DNA from: an uncultured Clostridia bacterium
Lineage (GTDB): Bacteria > Bacillota > Clostridia > TANB77 > CAG-508
Assembly: GCA_944393125.1 (NCBI GenBank)
Contig: CALXZB010000007.1
Coordinates: forward strand, 1-51,391
Reading direction: 5' to 3'
Length of the DNA: 51,391 bases
The notes below the pieces were generated by a model, which made no database searches, was not told where the DNA came from, and saw nothing but the letters and a program-made list of their open reading frames with translations. Position 1 is the stretch's first letter. Each line of letters begins with the position of its first letter. Shown here one piece after another: positions 23,551-32,946 of this stretch. Position numbers and translations under genes: made by a program.

Positions 23551-25746
23551 TTATTTTTTTCTATTTACTTCATACACACTGTCTATTTTACGTAATTCTC
23601 TAATTATTTTATTTAGGCTTTCTAAATTATTTACTTCTATTGTAATTTCTGTTATTGCTATTCTCTCTTTAGTTGCTTTTGCATTAACACCTAAAAGTTT
23701 TACTTTTGAGTCATTAACTTTTTGTACTATATCTGCTAATAATCCATTTCTATCGTTTGCAAAAATTTCAATTTCTACTGTATATGTTACTTTTTCTTGA
23801 TTGTACCACTCAACTTCAATTATTCTATTATCTTCTTTTAGTAATTCGTTTACATTAGAACAGTCTTTTCTGTGTACAGAAACACCTCTTCCTTTTGTAA
23901 TATATCCAATAATTTCATCTCCTGGCAATGGATTACAACATTTTGAAAGTTTTACTAAACAATTGTCTATTCCTTTTACAATAATACCTGTGTTTGAAGG
24001 TTTTGTAATTTCTTTTTTTGCTGTTGATAATTCTTCTATTTTATCTTCAATTGGTTCTTCTTTATGTTCTTTTCTATATTCAATTAACATTCTTGCAATA
24101 ATTTTAGTTGCTGTCATTGCTCCAAATCCAACAGCAGCATACATTTCTTCTAAATTTTTGTATTTATATCTTTCTAACATTGGGTTAATGTATTCTTGCT
24201 TGAATAAGTCTATATATAGAATTCCTATTCTTTTTAATTCTTTTTCTATTGATTCTTTTCCTTTTTCTATATTTTCAGCTTTTTTCTCTTTTTTAAACCA
24301 TTGTTGAATTCTATTTTTAGCTTGAGAACTTTTTACAAACTTTAGCCAATCCATACTTGGACCTTTTGAATTTTCTGATGTTATAATTTCAATAATGTCT
24401 CCATTTTTTATTGGAGTGATTATTGGAACCATTTTACTATTAATTTTAGCACCTGTCATGTGATTACCAATCTCAGCATGTATGCTATACGCAAAATCTA
24501 TTGGAGTAGCTCCTCTTGGCAAAACTTTTATTGCTCCTTTAGGAGTAAATACATATACCTCATCTTCAAATAGTTCTGTTTTTAGTGTTTCTAAAAATTG
24601 TTGTGGGTCTTGCATTTCCTGTTGCCATTCTAAAGTTTCTCTTAGCCATGCTAATTTGTCTTCTTGTACTTGAACTATTTTTTGTCCTTTTTTGCTTCCA
24701 TAGTTTGCTTCTTTATATGCCCAGTGTGCCGCAATTCCGTATTCTGCTATTCTATGCATGTCCCAAGTTCTTATTTGAACTTCAAAAGGTGTTCCTTTTT
24801 CTCCTAATAATGTTGTGTGTATTGATTGGTACATATTGGTTTTTGGTACTGCAATATAGTCTTTAAATCTTCCTGGCATTGGATTATACATTTCATGTAC
24901 AATTCCTAATGCTGTATAACAATCTTTTACAGAATTTACTATTATTCTTAATGCAAATAAATCATATATTTGGTCTAGTGTTTTGTTGTCTCTTTGCATT
25001 TTTCTATATATACTATATAAGTGTTTTGCTCTTCCTGTTACTTCAGCATCTATGTGTTGTTTTTTTAACTGAACCCTTATATCCTCCATGATTTTTTCTA
25101 TGAATTTTAGTCTTTCTTCTCTTTTTTGCTCTATTCCTTTTACTAGCTCATCATGTTCCTCAGGATACAAATATTTAAAGCCTAAATCTTCTAATTCCCA
25201 TTTCATTGAATATAATCCAAGTCTATTTGCAAGTGGTGCATATAATTGCATTGTTTCTTGTGCTATTGCTATTTGTCTTTCTTTTCTTAAGTATTGAAGA
25301 GTTTTCATATTGTGTAATCTATCTGCTAATTTGATTATTATTACTCTTATGTCTTTTCCCATTGCAAGAAACATTTTTCTATAATTCTCTACTTGGTTTT
25401 CTTCTATTGTTGTATATTGTATTTGCTTTAACTTAGTTACACCATCTACCATTTCAGCAATTTCTGTTCCAAATTCTTTTTCAATATCTTCATATGTTGC
25501 ATCTGTATCTTCAACAACATCATGCAATATTGCTGCACATATTGTTTGTTCATCTAATCCTAATTCTGCAATTGTATATGCTACATTTGTTGGATGTATT
25601 ATATATGGTTCTCCAGATTTTCTTTTTTGATCACCATGTTTCAAAACAGCATAATTATATGCTTTTTGTATTAATTTTGTGTCTGGCCATCTTTTATTTT
25701 TTTTGACTTTATCCAATATATCTTTTATTGTATTGTTTTGAGCCAT
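23551..25746 (-). CDS. relA: Bifunctional (p)ppGpp synthetase/hydrolase
   Basis: A 731-residue long RSH enzyme of the stringent response. The HD hydrolase domain has AAILHDVVEDTD (about residues 68-79). The synthetase domain has LYSIYRKMQRD, YDLFALRIIV and YQSIHTTLLG. TGS (EVYVFTPKGAIKVLPRGATP), a zinc-finger-like CCNPLPGDEIIG region and a C-terminal ACT domain follow. The hydrolase motif is intact, so both activities are expected. Its neighbours are recJ upstream and the MBL hydrolase downstream, a common Clostridia order. Confidence 0.96.
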   Translation of the reverse strand: MAQNNTIKDILDKVKKNKRWPDTKLIQKAYNYAVLKHGDQKRKSGEPYIIHPTNVAYTIAELGLDEQTICAAILHDVVEDTDATYEDIEKEFGTEIAEMVDGVTKLKQIQYTTIEENQVENYRKMFLAMGKDIRVIIIKLADRLHNMKTLQYLRKERQIAIAQETMQLYAPLANRLGLYSMKWELEDLGFKYLYPEEHDELVKGIEQKREERLKFIEKIMEDIRVQLKKQHIDAEVTGRAKHLYSIYRKMQRDNKTLDQIYDLFALRIIVNSVKDCYTALGIVHEMYNPMPGRFKDYIAVPKTNMYQSIHTTLLGEKGTPFEVQIRTWDMHRIAEYGIAAHWAYKEANYGSKKGQKIVQVQEDKLAWLRETLEWQQEMQDPQQFLETLKTELFEDEVYVFTPKGAIKVLPRGATPIDFAYSIHAEIGNHMTGAKINSKMVPIITPIKNGDIIEIITSENSKGPSMDWLKFVKSSQAKNRIQQWFKKEKKAENIEKGKESIEKELKRIGILYIDLFKQEYINPMLERYKYKNLEEMYAAVGFGAMTATKIIARMLIEYRKEHKEEPIEDKIEELSTAKKEITKPSNTGIIVKGIDNCLVKLSKCCNPLPGDEIIGYITKGRGVSVHRKDCSNVNELLKEDNRIIEVEWYNQEKVTYTVEIEIFANDRNGLLADIVQKVNDSKVKLLGVNAKATKERIAITEITIEVNNLESLNKIIRELRKIDSVYEVNRKK

Positions 25747-25803
25747 AGTTATTCCCCCTTTTTAGAACGCATTCAATAATAACAATAAGCTTCTTTTTTA
25801 TTT

Positions 25804-27492
25804 TTAAATTGATCTCATTAAATCTTTTATGTTTATTTGTATATTATCTACTCCATTAAATGAATTTATTTCAAGATTTCCTACAACATCTATCTTATCT
25901 CCTATTTTGTAGTCATTTGATAATTCACCTAAATTAAATCCTATTGCATTTACTATATTTTTATTGCCTTTCAATGTTAATTTTAAATGTTTTCCTTCTG
26001 AAAGTGCTCTAATTGAGTCTATTTTTAAGTTTCTAATCATAAATAATGGTGTTTTATTTTCTTCTCCAAATGGTTCTAGTTCTTTCAAACTTTCTACCAT
26101 TTCTTTGTTTGTTTCTTCTAAGTCAATTTGTGCATCTATTTTTAATATTGGGACAATTTCTTCTATATTTCTTTCTTTAGATATTTGTTCTAATTCTTTT
26201 TTGAACATTTCTAAATTTTCTTTTTTTACACTGATTCCTACTGCCATTGAATGTCCACCAAATTTTTCTATTGCATTTTTACATTGTGTTAGAGCTTCAT
26301 ATAAGTCAAAACCAGGTATACTTCTTCCTGACCCTTTTCCTATGTTATCTTCTTCGCATAATAATATACTTGGCTTAAAATATAATTCTGTAATTTTAGA
26401 TGATACTATACCTATTACACCATGATGCCAATTTTTCCCCATTACAACTATTGTATTTTTATTAGCAAGTCCATCTCTTTCTATTTGCATTATTGCATCT
26501 GTATATATGTTTTTTTCTGTTTCTTGTCTTAATCTGTTATATTCATTTAATTTCTGTGTAAGTTCATTTACTTCATTTATGTCTTTTGATAAAAATAGTT
26601 TTAGTGCTTCTTCTTGATGTCCCATTCTTCCACATGCATTTATTCTTGGTGCTACCCCAAAAGATATTGTGCTTGAATCTATTTTACTATATCCTGATGC
26701 CTGCAATATCGCTTTTAATCCTAAATTTCTTGTTTGCTCTACTAATTTTAATCCTAGTTTTACTATTACCCTATTTTCATCAACTAATGGTACTATATCT
26801 GATATTGTTCCTATACATACAATATCTAAATATTTTAAATATTCTTTTTCATCTAAATTTAATTCTGTTCCTATTGCTTGAATTAATTTAAAGACTACTC
26901 CAACTCCTGCTAAATTTCTAAATGGATATTTATTGTCTTTTCTTTTTGCATCTACAATTGCAAGTGCTTTTGGTAATTCATTTCCAGGTTCATGATGATC
27001 TGTTATTATAGTTTCTATTCCTAATTTATTTGCATATTCAACTTCTTCTATTGCAGATATTCCACAGTCTACAGTTATCATTAAAGTATATCCTTGATTT
27101 GCTATTTCTTTTACTGCGTTTTCATTTAGACCATATCCTTCTTCTAGTCTATTTGGAATATATTCTGCAATATCTAGTCCTCTTTCGACAAGAAAACTTT
27201 TTAATACAGTTACACTAGTTATTCCATCTACATCATAATCCCCATATATAATCGTTTTTTCCTGGTTTTTTATTGCTTTTACTATTCTTTTTACTGCAAT
27301 GTCCATATCTGGCATTTCATATGGATTGTAGAAATCATTTCGTTTTGGATTTAAAAATTTGAATATTTGTTTTTCTTCTGTTATTCCTCTGTTAACTAAT
27401 ATTGTTGCTAATAATTTATTTAAATTATATTTTTTTTGAAGTTCTTCTATTTTTTCTTCTTCTACTTGATATATTTGCCATTTTTTTGTCAT
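25804..27492 (-). CDS. recJ: Single-stranded-DNA-specific exonuclease RecJ
   Basis: A 562-residue RecJ. The DHH motifs are YGDYDVDGITSV (about residue 80), MITVDCGIS and IITDHHEPGNELP. The DHHA1 motif is FGGHSMAVGIS, and an OB-like region forms the C-terminus. It degrades single-stranded DNA 5' to 3' in repair. It has the core length and lacks the long C-terminal extension of Bacillus RecJ. It lies 57 bp upstream of relA. Confidence 0.95.
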   Translation of the reverse strand: MTKKWQIYQVEEEKIEELQKKYNLNKLLATILVNRGITEEKQIFKFLNPKRNDFYNPYEMPDMDIAVKRIVKAIKNQEKTIIYGDYDVDGITSVTVLKSFLVERGLDIAEYIPNRLEEGYGLNENAVKEIANQGYTLMITVDCGISAIEEVEYANKLGIETIITDHHEPGNELPKALAIVDAKRKDNKYPFRNLAGVGVVFKLIQAIGTELNLDEKEYLKYLDIVCIGTISDIVPLVDENRVIVKLGLKLVEQTRNLGLKAILQASGYSKIDSSTISFGVAPRINACGRMGHQEEALKLFLSKDINEVNELTQKLNEYNRLRQETEKNIYTDAIMQIERDGLANKNTIVVMGKNWHHGVIGIVSSKITELYFKPSILLCEEDNIGKGSGRSIPGFDLYEALTQCKNAIEKFGGHSMAVGISVKKENLEMFKKELEQISKERNIEEIVPILKIDAQIDLEETNKEMVESLKELEPFGEENKTPLFMIRNLKIDSIRALSEGKHLKLTLKGNKNIVNAIGFNLGELSNDYKIGDKIDVVGNLEINSFNGVDNIQINIKDLMRSI

Positions 27493-27601
27493 TTTATTTC
27501 CTTTCTTTTATTAAAATTTCTTGAATTCATTTTACTATTATTACAGAAAAATATCAAGTTTTTTCTTACTATTTCATTATTCTTTCTCTTTTAAACAATT
27601 T

Positions 27602-27633
27602 TGTGGCCAGTTGTTTAATCTCAACTAGCCACA
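27602..27633 (-). terminator. Probable terminator of recA
   Basis: The arms TGTGGC/GCCACA plus an inner CAGTTG/CAACTA (one mismatch, which becomes G-U in the minus-strand RNA) form a stem of about 12 bp with an 8-base loop. The T-run after it on the minus strand is weak. Confidence 0.6.
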
Positions 27634-27656
27634 TTGTATATAATATTAATTTTATA

Positions 27657-28706
27657 TTAGTCTATATCTTCTTCATTTTCTTCTGGTAATTCTTCTCCTA
27701 GACTTTGTTCAAATGCTTTAGCAAAATTATCTCTAACCTTTTTTTCGACTTCTTTAAGAAGTTCTGGACGTTCTACTAAATATCTCTTAGCATTTTCTCT
27801 ACCTTGGCCTATTCTTTCTCCATTATAGCTAAACCATGAGCCACTCTTTTCTACAATATCTAAGTTTACAGCCATGTCAAAAATATTTCCTTCTTTTGAT
27901 ATTCCTTGTCCATATAATACATCAAATTCAGCTTCTCTAAAAGGTGGAGCTACTTTATTTTTTATAACTTTTACTCTTACTCTATTTCCTGTTACTACAC
28001 CATCTTGCTTAATATTTTCTATTTTTCTAATATCCATTCTTACAGAAGCATAGAATTTTAATGCTCTTCCTCCTGTTGTTGTTTCTGGATTTCCAAACAT
28101 TACTCCTATTTTTTCTCTTAATTGGTTTATAAATATTAATACTGTTTTAGATTTATTAATTGCTCCAGCAAGTTTTCTTAGTGCTTGTGACATTAGTCTT
28201 GCTTGAAGTCCCATATGTGAATCTCCCATATCTCCATCAATTTCTGCCTTTGGTACTAATGCTGCAACTGAGTCTACTACTATAACATCTAATGCACCAC
28301 TTCTAACTAATGCTTCTGTTATTTCTAGAGCTTGTTCTCCTGTATCTGGTTGTGATACTATTAAATTGTCTATATCTACCCCTAGTTTTTTTGCATATAC
28401 AGGGTCTAAAGCATGTTCAGCATCTATAAAAGCTGCTTCTCCTCCCATTTTTTGAGCTTCTGCTATTACATGTAATGCTAGTGTTGTTTTTCCTGATGAT
28501 TCTGGCCCAAATACCTCTATAATTCTTCCTCTAGGTACTCCACCTATTCCTAATGCTATATCTAAACTTAATGCTCCTGTAGGTATTGCTTCTACCTCCA
28601 TAGCTTTAAATTCTCCTAATTTCATAACTGAGCCTTTTCCAAATTGTTTTTCTATTTGGCTCATTGCAACTTCTAGTGCTTTTCTTTTTTCTAAGTTTTC
28701 TTCCAT
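27657..28706 (-). CDS. recA: Recombinase RecA
   Basis: A 349-residue RecA of normal length, with Walker [14 protein letters not shown] (about residue 66), Walker [18 protein letters not shown]-binding loop L1 around [18 protein letters not shown], loop L2 around [15 protein letters not shown], and an acidic C-terminal tail. It drives homologous strand exchange and LexA self-cleavage. Upstream are a near-consensus promoter and a LexA box. No recX or rny follows in this window. Confidence 0.98.
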   Translation of the reverse strand: MEENLEKRKALEVAMSQIEKQFGKGSVMKLGEFKAMEVEAIPTGALSLDIALGIGGVPRGRIIEVFGPESSGKTTLALHVIAEAQKMGGEAAFIDAEHALDPVYAKKLGVDIDNLIVSQPDTGEQALEITEALVRSGALDVIVVDSVAALVPKAEIDGDMGDSHMGLQARLMSQALRKLAGAINKSKTVLIFINQLREKIGVMFGNPETTTGGRALKFYASVRMDIRKIENIKQDGVVTGNRVRVKVIKNKVAPPFREAEFDVLYGQGISKEGNIFDMAVNLDIVEKSGSWFSYNGERIGQGRENAKRYLVERPELLKEVEKKVRDNFAKAFEQSLGEELPEENEEDID

Positions 28707-28728
28707 ATTTTTTCCTCCTAAATTTATA

Positions 28729-28742
28729 TGAACTCTTGTTCG
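28729..28742 (-). promoter_or_regulatory. LexA (SOS) box upstream of recA
   Basis: The minus-strand sequence CGAACAAGAGTTCA matches the Gram-positive LexA/DinR consensus CGAAC-N4-GTTCG at nine of ten fixed positions. It lies just downstream of the -10 and 22 bases before the recA start, so bound LexA would block transcription. Confidence 0.85.
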
Positions 28743-28750
28743 ATAAGTAC

Positions 28751-28779
28751 AATATATACCGAATTTAATCTTTTGTCAA
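28751..28779 (-). promoter_or_regulatory. Sigma-A promoter of recA
   Basis: On the minus strand, a perfect -35 TTGACA (28774-28779) and -10 TATATT (28751-28756) have a 17-bp spacer. The predicted start falls at the edge of the LexA box. Confidence 0.75.
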
Positions 28780-28804
28780 GTTATTTTTAAAATTATTTTT
28801 GTTT

Positions 28805-30385
28805 TTATTCTTTATACCAATTGTTTATATCTATAAAAATGTTATACCAATTTGCTGTAATATTTCCTCTAAGTGACCAACTACTATCTATTGAATAGTA
28901 ACTACTATATAATCCAATATAAGGTTTCTGTTCATTAAAAATTTCACGAATTCTAGTATATTTTTCTTTAAGTAAATCTTCATTTGAAATATTTTTAACT
29001 TCACTTATTAATGTGTTTAATTCTTCATTATTGAAATTAGCATAATTGTTTTGTCCAAAATAAGTTTCTAAGTTTGGACTTAAAGAACTAGTTATCCCTG
29101 TAATTATAGCATCATAGTTTTTATTATTTAAATAATTGTTATATTGATTGTCACTTGCTTTAATTATACTAATCTTAATTCCAATATTTTCTAAGTCTGC
29201 TTTGATTTTTTCTGCTACTTCTACTCTTTTTGAATTAGAGTTTTGTACTACAAGTTTGAAGCTTAATGTTTTTGTAGAATAATTTTCTGTTTTTTGCCAT
29301 TTATTATACTTAAATTCCCATCCATTTTGCTCTAGTATTTGTTTTGCTAAATCTATGTTATATGAGTTGTCTGTACTTTCTCCTTTTAGCCAACTTCCAT
29401 AATCTAATGGATAGTCTGTTACTTTATATTTTCCATTAAATAATGAATTTACAATTTCTTCTCTATTTATCGCATGTGATATTGCATTTCTAACTTCTAC
29501 ATTAGCTAAAATTCCTTTTTGAGTGTTTAATGCAATAAAATCAAAATCTCTTCCTGCACTTTCTTGTTTGTTATATCCTATTGTTCCTATATAATTTTCA
29601 ACCTCTGTATTTGTTGTTGTTATAACATCTATTTTTCCTAGTTTAAAAGCATTATATAGTTCTCCTAATGTTTCATATTTTGATATTGTTATCTTTTCAA
29701 GTGTTAATTCTTCTCTTGTGTAATATTCATTTTTGTTTAAAATTATTGCATTACTAATATTTTGAACTATTTTATATTTACCTGTGCTAACAGGTGTATT
29801 GTTTTTGTCTGTTGTTGTAAAATCTTGTCCTTCATAATATTTTTGACTTACTATTGGGAAAATTAGATTATATTCAAAAAATGGTATTTCACTATCTGTT
29901 GTTATTTGCAATGTATCATCATCTATTTTTTGAGTTCCTACTATATTTTGTACATTACTTGAGTAAATTGATTGTACTTGTTTTAATGTGTCTATTGTAA
30001 AAATTACGTCTTCTACTGTAAATAAATTTCCATCAGACCATTTTATATTATCTTTTATTTTTATTAAATATGTATTAGAACTTGTTTTGGCCCAATCATC
30101 TGCTAAGCAATTCTGTAATTTGTATTCTTCATCAAGTTCTAGTAATGGCTCATAAATTATTTTTGTAATTTCTTGTATGTGTTTATTTTTACTTAAAATT
30201 GGATTTATTGTGTCAAATTCAGCAACTCCTAGATTAATTTCTTTTACTATTTCTATTTCATCATTTTGGTTTGTATTTTCAATTTCATTTTCTGTTTTTT
30301 TATCATTATTGATTTTATAAATTACAGCAATTACAATTGCAAGTATAAATATTATAAATATATACTTTATAATATTGCCTTTCAT
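28805..30385 (-). CDS. Membrane-anchored peptide/nickel-type (family 5) ABC solute-binding protein
   Basis: A 526-residue SBP_bac_5 family protein related to OppA/DppA. The fold features are VAEFDTINPILS, IYEPLLELDEEYKLQNCLADDW, and the core around ISHAINREEIVNSLFNGKYK. The N-terminus is a single hydrophobic helix (residues 7-24) with no lipobox cysteine, so it is probably an uncleaved membrane anchor rather than a lipoprotein. No permease or ATPase genes flank it, so it is an orphan that must share a transporter or act as a sensor. It is monocistronic with its own promoter. Confidence 0.88.
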   Translation of the reverse strand: MKGNIIKYIFIIFILAIVIAVIYKINNDKKTENEIENTNQNDEIEIVKEINLGVAEFDTINPILSKNKHIQEITKIIYEPLLELDEEYKLQNCLADDWAKTSSNTYLIKIKDNIKWSDGNLFTVEDVIFTIDTLKQVQSIYSSNVQNIVGTQKIDDDTLQITTDSEIPFFEYNLIFPIVSQKYYEGQDFTTTDKNNTPVSTGKYKIVQNISNAIILNKNEYYTREELTLEKITISKYETLGELYNAFKLGKIDVITTTNTEVENYIGTIGYNKQESAGRDFDFIALNTQKGILANVEVRNAISHAINREEIVNSLFNGKYKVTDYPLDYGSWLKGESTDNSYNIDLAKQILEQNGWEFKYNKWQKTENYSTKTLSFKLVVQNSNSKRVEVAEKIKADLENIGIKISIIKASDNQYNNYLNNKNYDAIITGITSSLSPNLETYFGQNNYANFNNEELNTLISEVKNISNEDLLKEKYTRIREIFNEQKPYIGLYSSYYSIDSSWSLRGNITANWYNIFIDINNWYKE

Positions 30386-30422
30386 ATTTTATTTCATCCT
30401 TTCACTATTCTCTTATTTTTTT

Positions 30423-30451
30423 ATAATATCTTATTGTTATATTTTTTTCAA
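30423..30451 (-). promoter_or_regulatory. Sigma-A promoter of the orphan solute-binding protein
   Basis: On the minus strand, -35 TTGAAA (30446-30451) and -10 TATTAT (30423-30428) have a 17-bp spacer, about 38 bp before the start codon. Confidence 0.6.
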
Positions 30452-30498
30452 GTACTTTTATACATAAATAGTAAGATTTTTATTTCTTTTATCAAACA

Positions 30499-30526
30499 AA
30501 AAGGGAGCCTTAAAATGCCCCCTTTT
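30499..30526 (-). terminator. Terminator of spoVS
   Basis: A 10-bp stem with one mismatch (30499-30508 with 30517-30526, core GGGAGC/GCCCCC flanked by A and T runs) and an 8-base loop. On the minus strand a T-run follows the stem. Confidence 0.75.
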
Positions 30527-30547
30527 ATATATTTTATTAACTGCAAT

Positions 30548-30811
30548 CTATTTTCTTGTTTCCACTATCAATTTAATTCCTGTTCGGTCTTCCCCCTCAA
30601 CCTCAACTTCTGCAAAGGCTGGTATACATACTAAGTCTACTCCTGCTGGTGCTACAAATCCTCTTGCTATTGCTACTGCCTTTACTGCTTGGTTTAGAGC
30701 TCCTGCTCCGATTGCTTGCATTTCTGCTTTTTGTGATTCCTTTACTAATCCAGCTATAGCTCCTGCTACAGAATTTGGATTAGATTTTGATGAAATTTTT
30801 AAAATTTCCAT
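30548..30811 (-). CDS. spoVS: Stage V sporulation protein S
   Basis: An 87-residue Alba-like protein of the SpoVS family at its usual length and with high conservation (MEILKISSKSNPNSVAGAIAG ... AVKAVAIARGFVAPAGVDLV). In Bacillus it affects septation and coat assembly and is under sigma-H. It is preceded by GGAGG. It follows ymdB by about 130 bp, a conserved neighbourhood in Firmicutes. The gap has A+T-rich sequence with a short dyad ACAACA/TGTTGT near 30873-30893 but no clear sigma-H site. Confidence 0.96.
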   Translation of the reverse strand: MEILKISSKSNPNSVAGAIAGLVKESQKAEMQAIGAGALNQAVKAVAIARGFVAPAGVDLVCIPAFAEVEVEGEDRTGIKLIVETRK

Positions 30812-30942
30812 TTCTTTTTTGCCTCCTATAATTTAATTTTTGTTGCAACTTTTACATTGTGTATTTTACAACATTTGGAAATTGTTGTCTAGTATTTTTG
30901 GAAATTTTTTCCTTATTTTCATCGCAGGTTTCGACAGTCTTT

Positions 30943-31716
30943 TTATTTGTATAAAATTCTTTTTATATCTGTAACTTTACAGTTTAAGTCATCTATATCA
31001 AATATAACTCCACTTAATATGCATTCACCTTCTGCTAATTTATATTTTTCTGGTAGTGTTGTTTCAAATCTTTTTATTGATGCATCTACATCCATTCCTA
31101 TTACAGAGTTTTTTGGTCCAGTCATTCCTATATCTGTTATGTATGCTGTACCTTTTGGTAGGATTTGCTCATCTGCTGTTTGTACATGTGTATGTGTCCC
31201 AAATAAAGCAGTTATTTTTCCGTCTAAATATCTTGCTATTGCAATTTTCTCTGCTGTAGCTTCTGCATGAAAATCAATTATTATTATATCTACTTTATTT
31301 TTTATTTCTTCTACCATTTCTTTTGCCATTATGAAAGGATTTTCTGATAATATATTTATATCTACTCTTCCTATAAAATTCATTACTGCAATTTTTCTTC
31401 CATTGCATTCATATATTCCTATTCCTTTTCCTACAACTCCTTTAGGATAATTTGCAGGTCTAAGTAATTTAGGATTGTCTATAAAATTGAATATATCTTT
31501 TTTGCCCCAAGTATGATTTCCCATTGTTATAACATCAGTTCCAGCTTCTATTATGTCTTTAAAATTTCTTTCTGTAATTCCCATTCCACCTGCTGAGTTT
31601 TCTCCATTAGTAATAACAAAATCTATTTTCTCGTTTTCTTTTATTTGTGGAAGCATTTCTTTTAATTTTCTAACTCCTGATTCTCCAACAATATCTCCAA
31701 CAGCTAATATTCTCAT
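30943..31716 (-). CDS. ymdB: YmdB family metallophosphoesterase (TIGR00282)
   Basis: A 257-residue calcineurin-type phosphoesterase. Metal motifs are AVGDIVGESG (residue 5 on), TNGENSAGGMG, MGNHTWGKKD (about 68), DFHAEATAEK and FGTHTHVQTAD. In Bacillus, YmdB hydrolyses cyclic nucleotides in vitro and influences biofilm and motility choice. It is usually next to rny (RNase Y); here rny is absent and only spoVS remains alongside. It has its own strong promoter and is divergent from asd. Confidence 0.94.
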   Translation of the reverse strand: MRILAVGDIVGESGVRKLKEMLPQIKENEKIDFVITNGENSAGGMGITERNFKDIIEAGTDVITMGNHTWGKKDIFNFIDNPKLLRPANYPKGVVGKGIGIYECNGRKIAVMNFIGRVDINILSENPFIMAKEMVEEIKNKVDIIIIDFHAEATAEKIAIARYLDGKITALFGTHTHVQTADEQILPKGTAYITDIGMTGPKNSVIGMDVDASIKRFETTLPEKYKLAEGECILSGVIFDIDDLNCKVTDIKRILYK

Positions 31717-31749
31717 TTTTTACCTTCTTTCTGTATTTTTTACTTTCAC

Positions 31750-31778
31750 ATTTTATCATGTTGCTAATAGTTAGTCAA
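31750..31778 (-). promoter_or_regulatory. Sigma-A promoter of ymdB
   Basis: On the minus strand, -35 TTGACT (31773-31778) and -10 TAAAAT (31750-31755) have a 17-bp spacer. An extended TG precedes the -10. Confidence 0.7.
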
Positions 31779-31831
31779 GTTTTCTTTATTAGTTTTATTA
31801 TGTTATAAATGGCAAAAATATTATATTTTTT

Positions 31832-31880
31832 GATTTTTGTTTTGTCAACAAAAATCATTCGACAATAATGAAATGATTTT
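31832..31880 (+). promoter_or_regulatory. asd-dapA control region: overlapping dyads and possible promoter
   Basis: Two perfect dyads share an arm. GATTTTTGTT/AACAAAAATC (31832-31841 with 31847-31856) and AAAATCATT/AATGATTTT (31851-31859 with 31872-31880) cannot form at the same time in RNA. A possible promoter, TTGTCA (31842-31847) and AATAAT (31864-31869) with a 16-bp spacer, lies within them, so they may instead be operator sites. I saw no lysine riboswitch core. The rest of the 225-base gap is A/T-rich with no other feature. Confidence 0.5.
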
Positions 31881-31941
31881 ATATATATTTAGTCTTTTTT
31901 TTATAATGTGTCATATATTTTATTATGTAAGGAGGATCCTT

Positions 31942-32946
31942 ATGAAAAAATATAAATTAGCAGTTGTAGGTGCAACTGGTTTAGTTGGCAGAACAATTCT
32001 TAAAGTTTTAGAAGAAAAAAATTTATTGAATTTTGAATGTACTTTATTTTGTTCAAAAAAATCTGCTGGTCAAAAATTAGTTTTATTTGGTAAAGAACAT
32101 ATTACTAAAGAGTTAACTGAATATTCTTCTAATGAAAAATTTGATTTTGCAATATTTTCTGCTGGAGCTAATATTTCTAAGTTTTTTGCTCCTTTATTTG
32201 CTAATAATGGATGCATAGTTATTGATAATAGTAGTGCTTTTAGAATGGATGATGATGTTCCTTTAATTATTCCAGAAGTTAATTTTCAAGATATAAAAAA
32301 ACATCATAATATTATAGCTAATCCTAATTGTTCAACGATTCAAGGAGCCGTCGTTTTAAAGCCTTTAGATGATATTTTTAAAATTAAAAGGATTGTTTTT
32401 TCTACTTATCAAGCTGTATCTGGTGCTGGAAAGTTAGGGTTACAAGATTTAGAAAATAGAGCAAATAGTCTTTCTCTTTTGAAATTCCCTCATCCTATTT
32501 ATGATAACTGTTTACCACAAATTGATATTTTTATGATTAATAAATATACAAAAGAAGAAATGAAAATAATTAATGAAACTAGAAAAATTCTAAATCATCC
32601 TAATTTACCAATTACTGCGACTGCTGTTCGTGTTCCTGTTACTAATTGTCATGGAGAAAGTATAAATATTGAATTTGAAAAAGCTTGTTCAACTGAAAAA
32701 ACTTTAGAAATTCTAAAAAATTCTCCAGGAGTAATAGTCCAAGATGATATAAGTAATTCAATATATCCCTTAGCTTCAACTTCAACAGGTCATAATGAAG
32801 TTTTTGTAGGAAGAATACGTAAAGATTATAGTGTTAAAAATGGATTAAACTTATGGGTTGTTGCTGATAATCTTCGAAAAGGTGCTGCTACTAATGCAAT
32901 TCAGATTATGGAAAAACTAATAGAAACGGAGGTGCTTTATAAATGA
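31942..32946 (+). CDS. asd: Aspartate-semialdehyde dehydrogenase
   Basis: A 334-residue enzyme that reduces aspartyl phosphate to aspartate semialdehyde for lysine, threonine, methionine and (through dihydrodipicolinate) spore dipicolinate. It has the NADP motif VVGATGLVGRTIL, the active-site cysteine in NPNCSTIQ (about residue 132) and the late His block VRVPVTNCHGE. I chose ATG 31942, which has AAGGAGG upstream; an open frame runs upstream without a ribosome site. It overlaps dapA by four bases (ATGA). Confidence 0.96.
   Translation: MKKYKLAVVGATGLVGRTILKVLEEKNLLNFECTLFCSKKSAGQKLVLFGKEHITKELTEYSSNEKFDFAIFSAGANISKFFAPLFANNGCIVIDNSSAFRMDDDVPLIIPEVNFQDIKKHHNIIANPNCSTIQGAVVLKPLDDIFKIKRIVFSTYQAVSGAGKLGLQDLENRANSLSLLKFPHPIYDNCLPQIDIFMINKYTKEEMKIINETRKILNHPNLPITATAVRVPVTNCHGESINIEFEKACSTEKTLEILKNSPGVIVQDDISNSIYPLASTSTGHNEVFVGRIRKDYSVKNGLNLWVVADNLRKGAATNAIQIMEKLIETEVLYK

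Noticed and set aside
31779..31941. Lysine riboswitch or T-box upstream of asd-dapA
   Set aside because: The stretch is too short and A/T-rich and lacks the conserved lysine-riboswitch core or a T-box TGGNACC motif; only short dyads are present.
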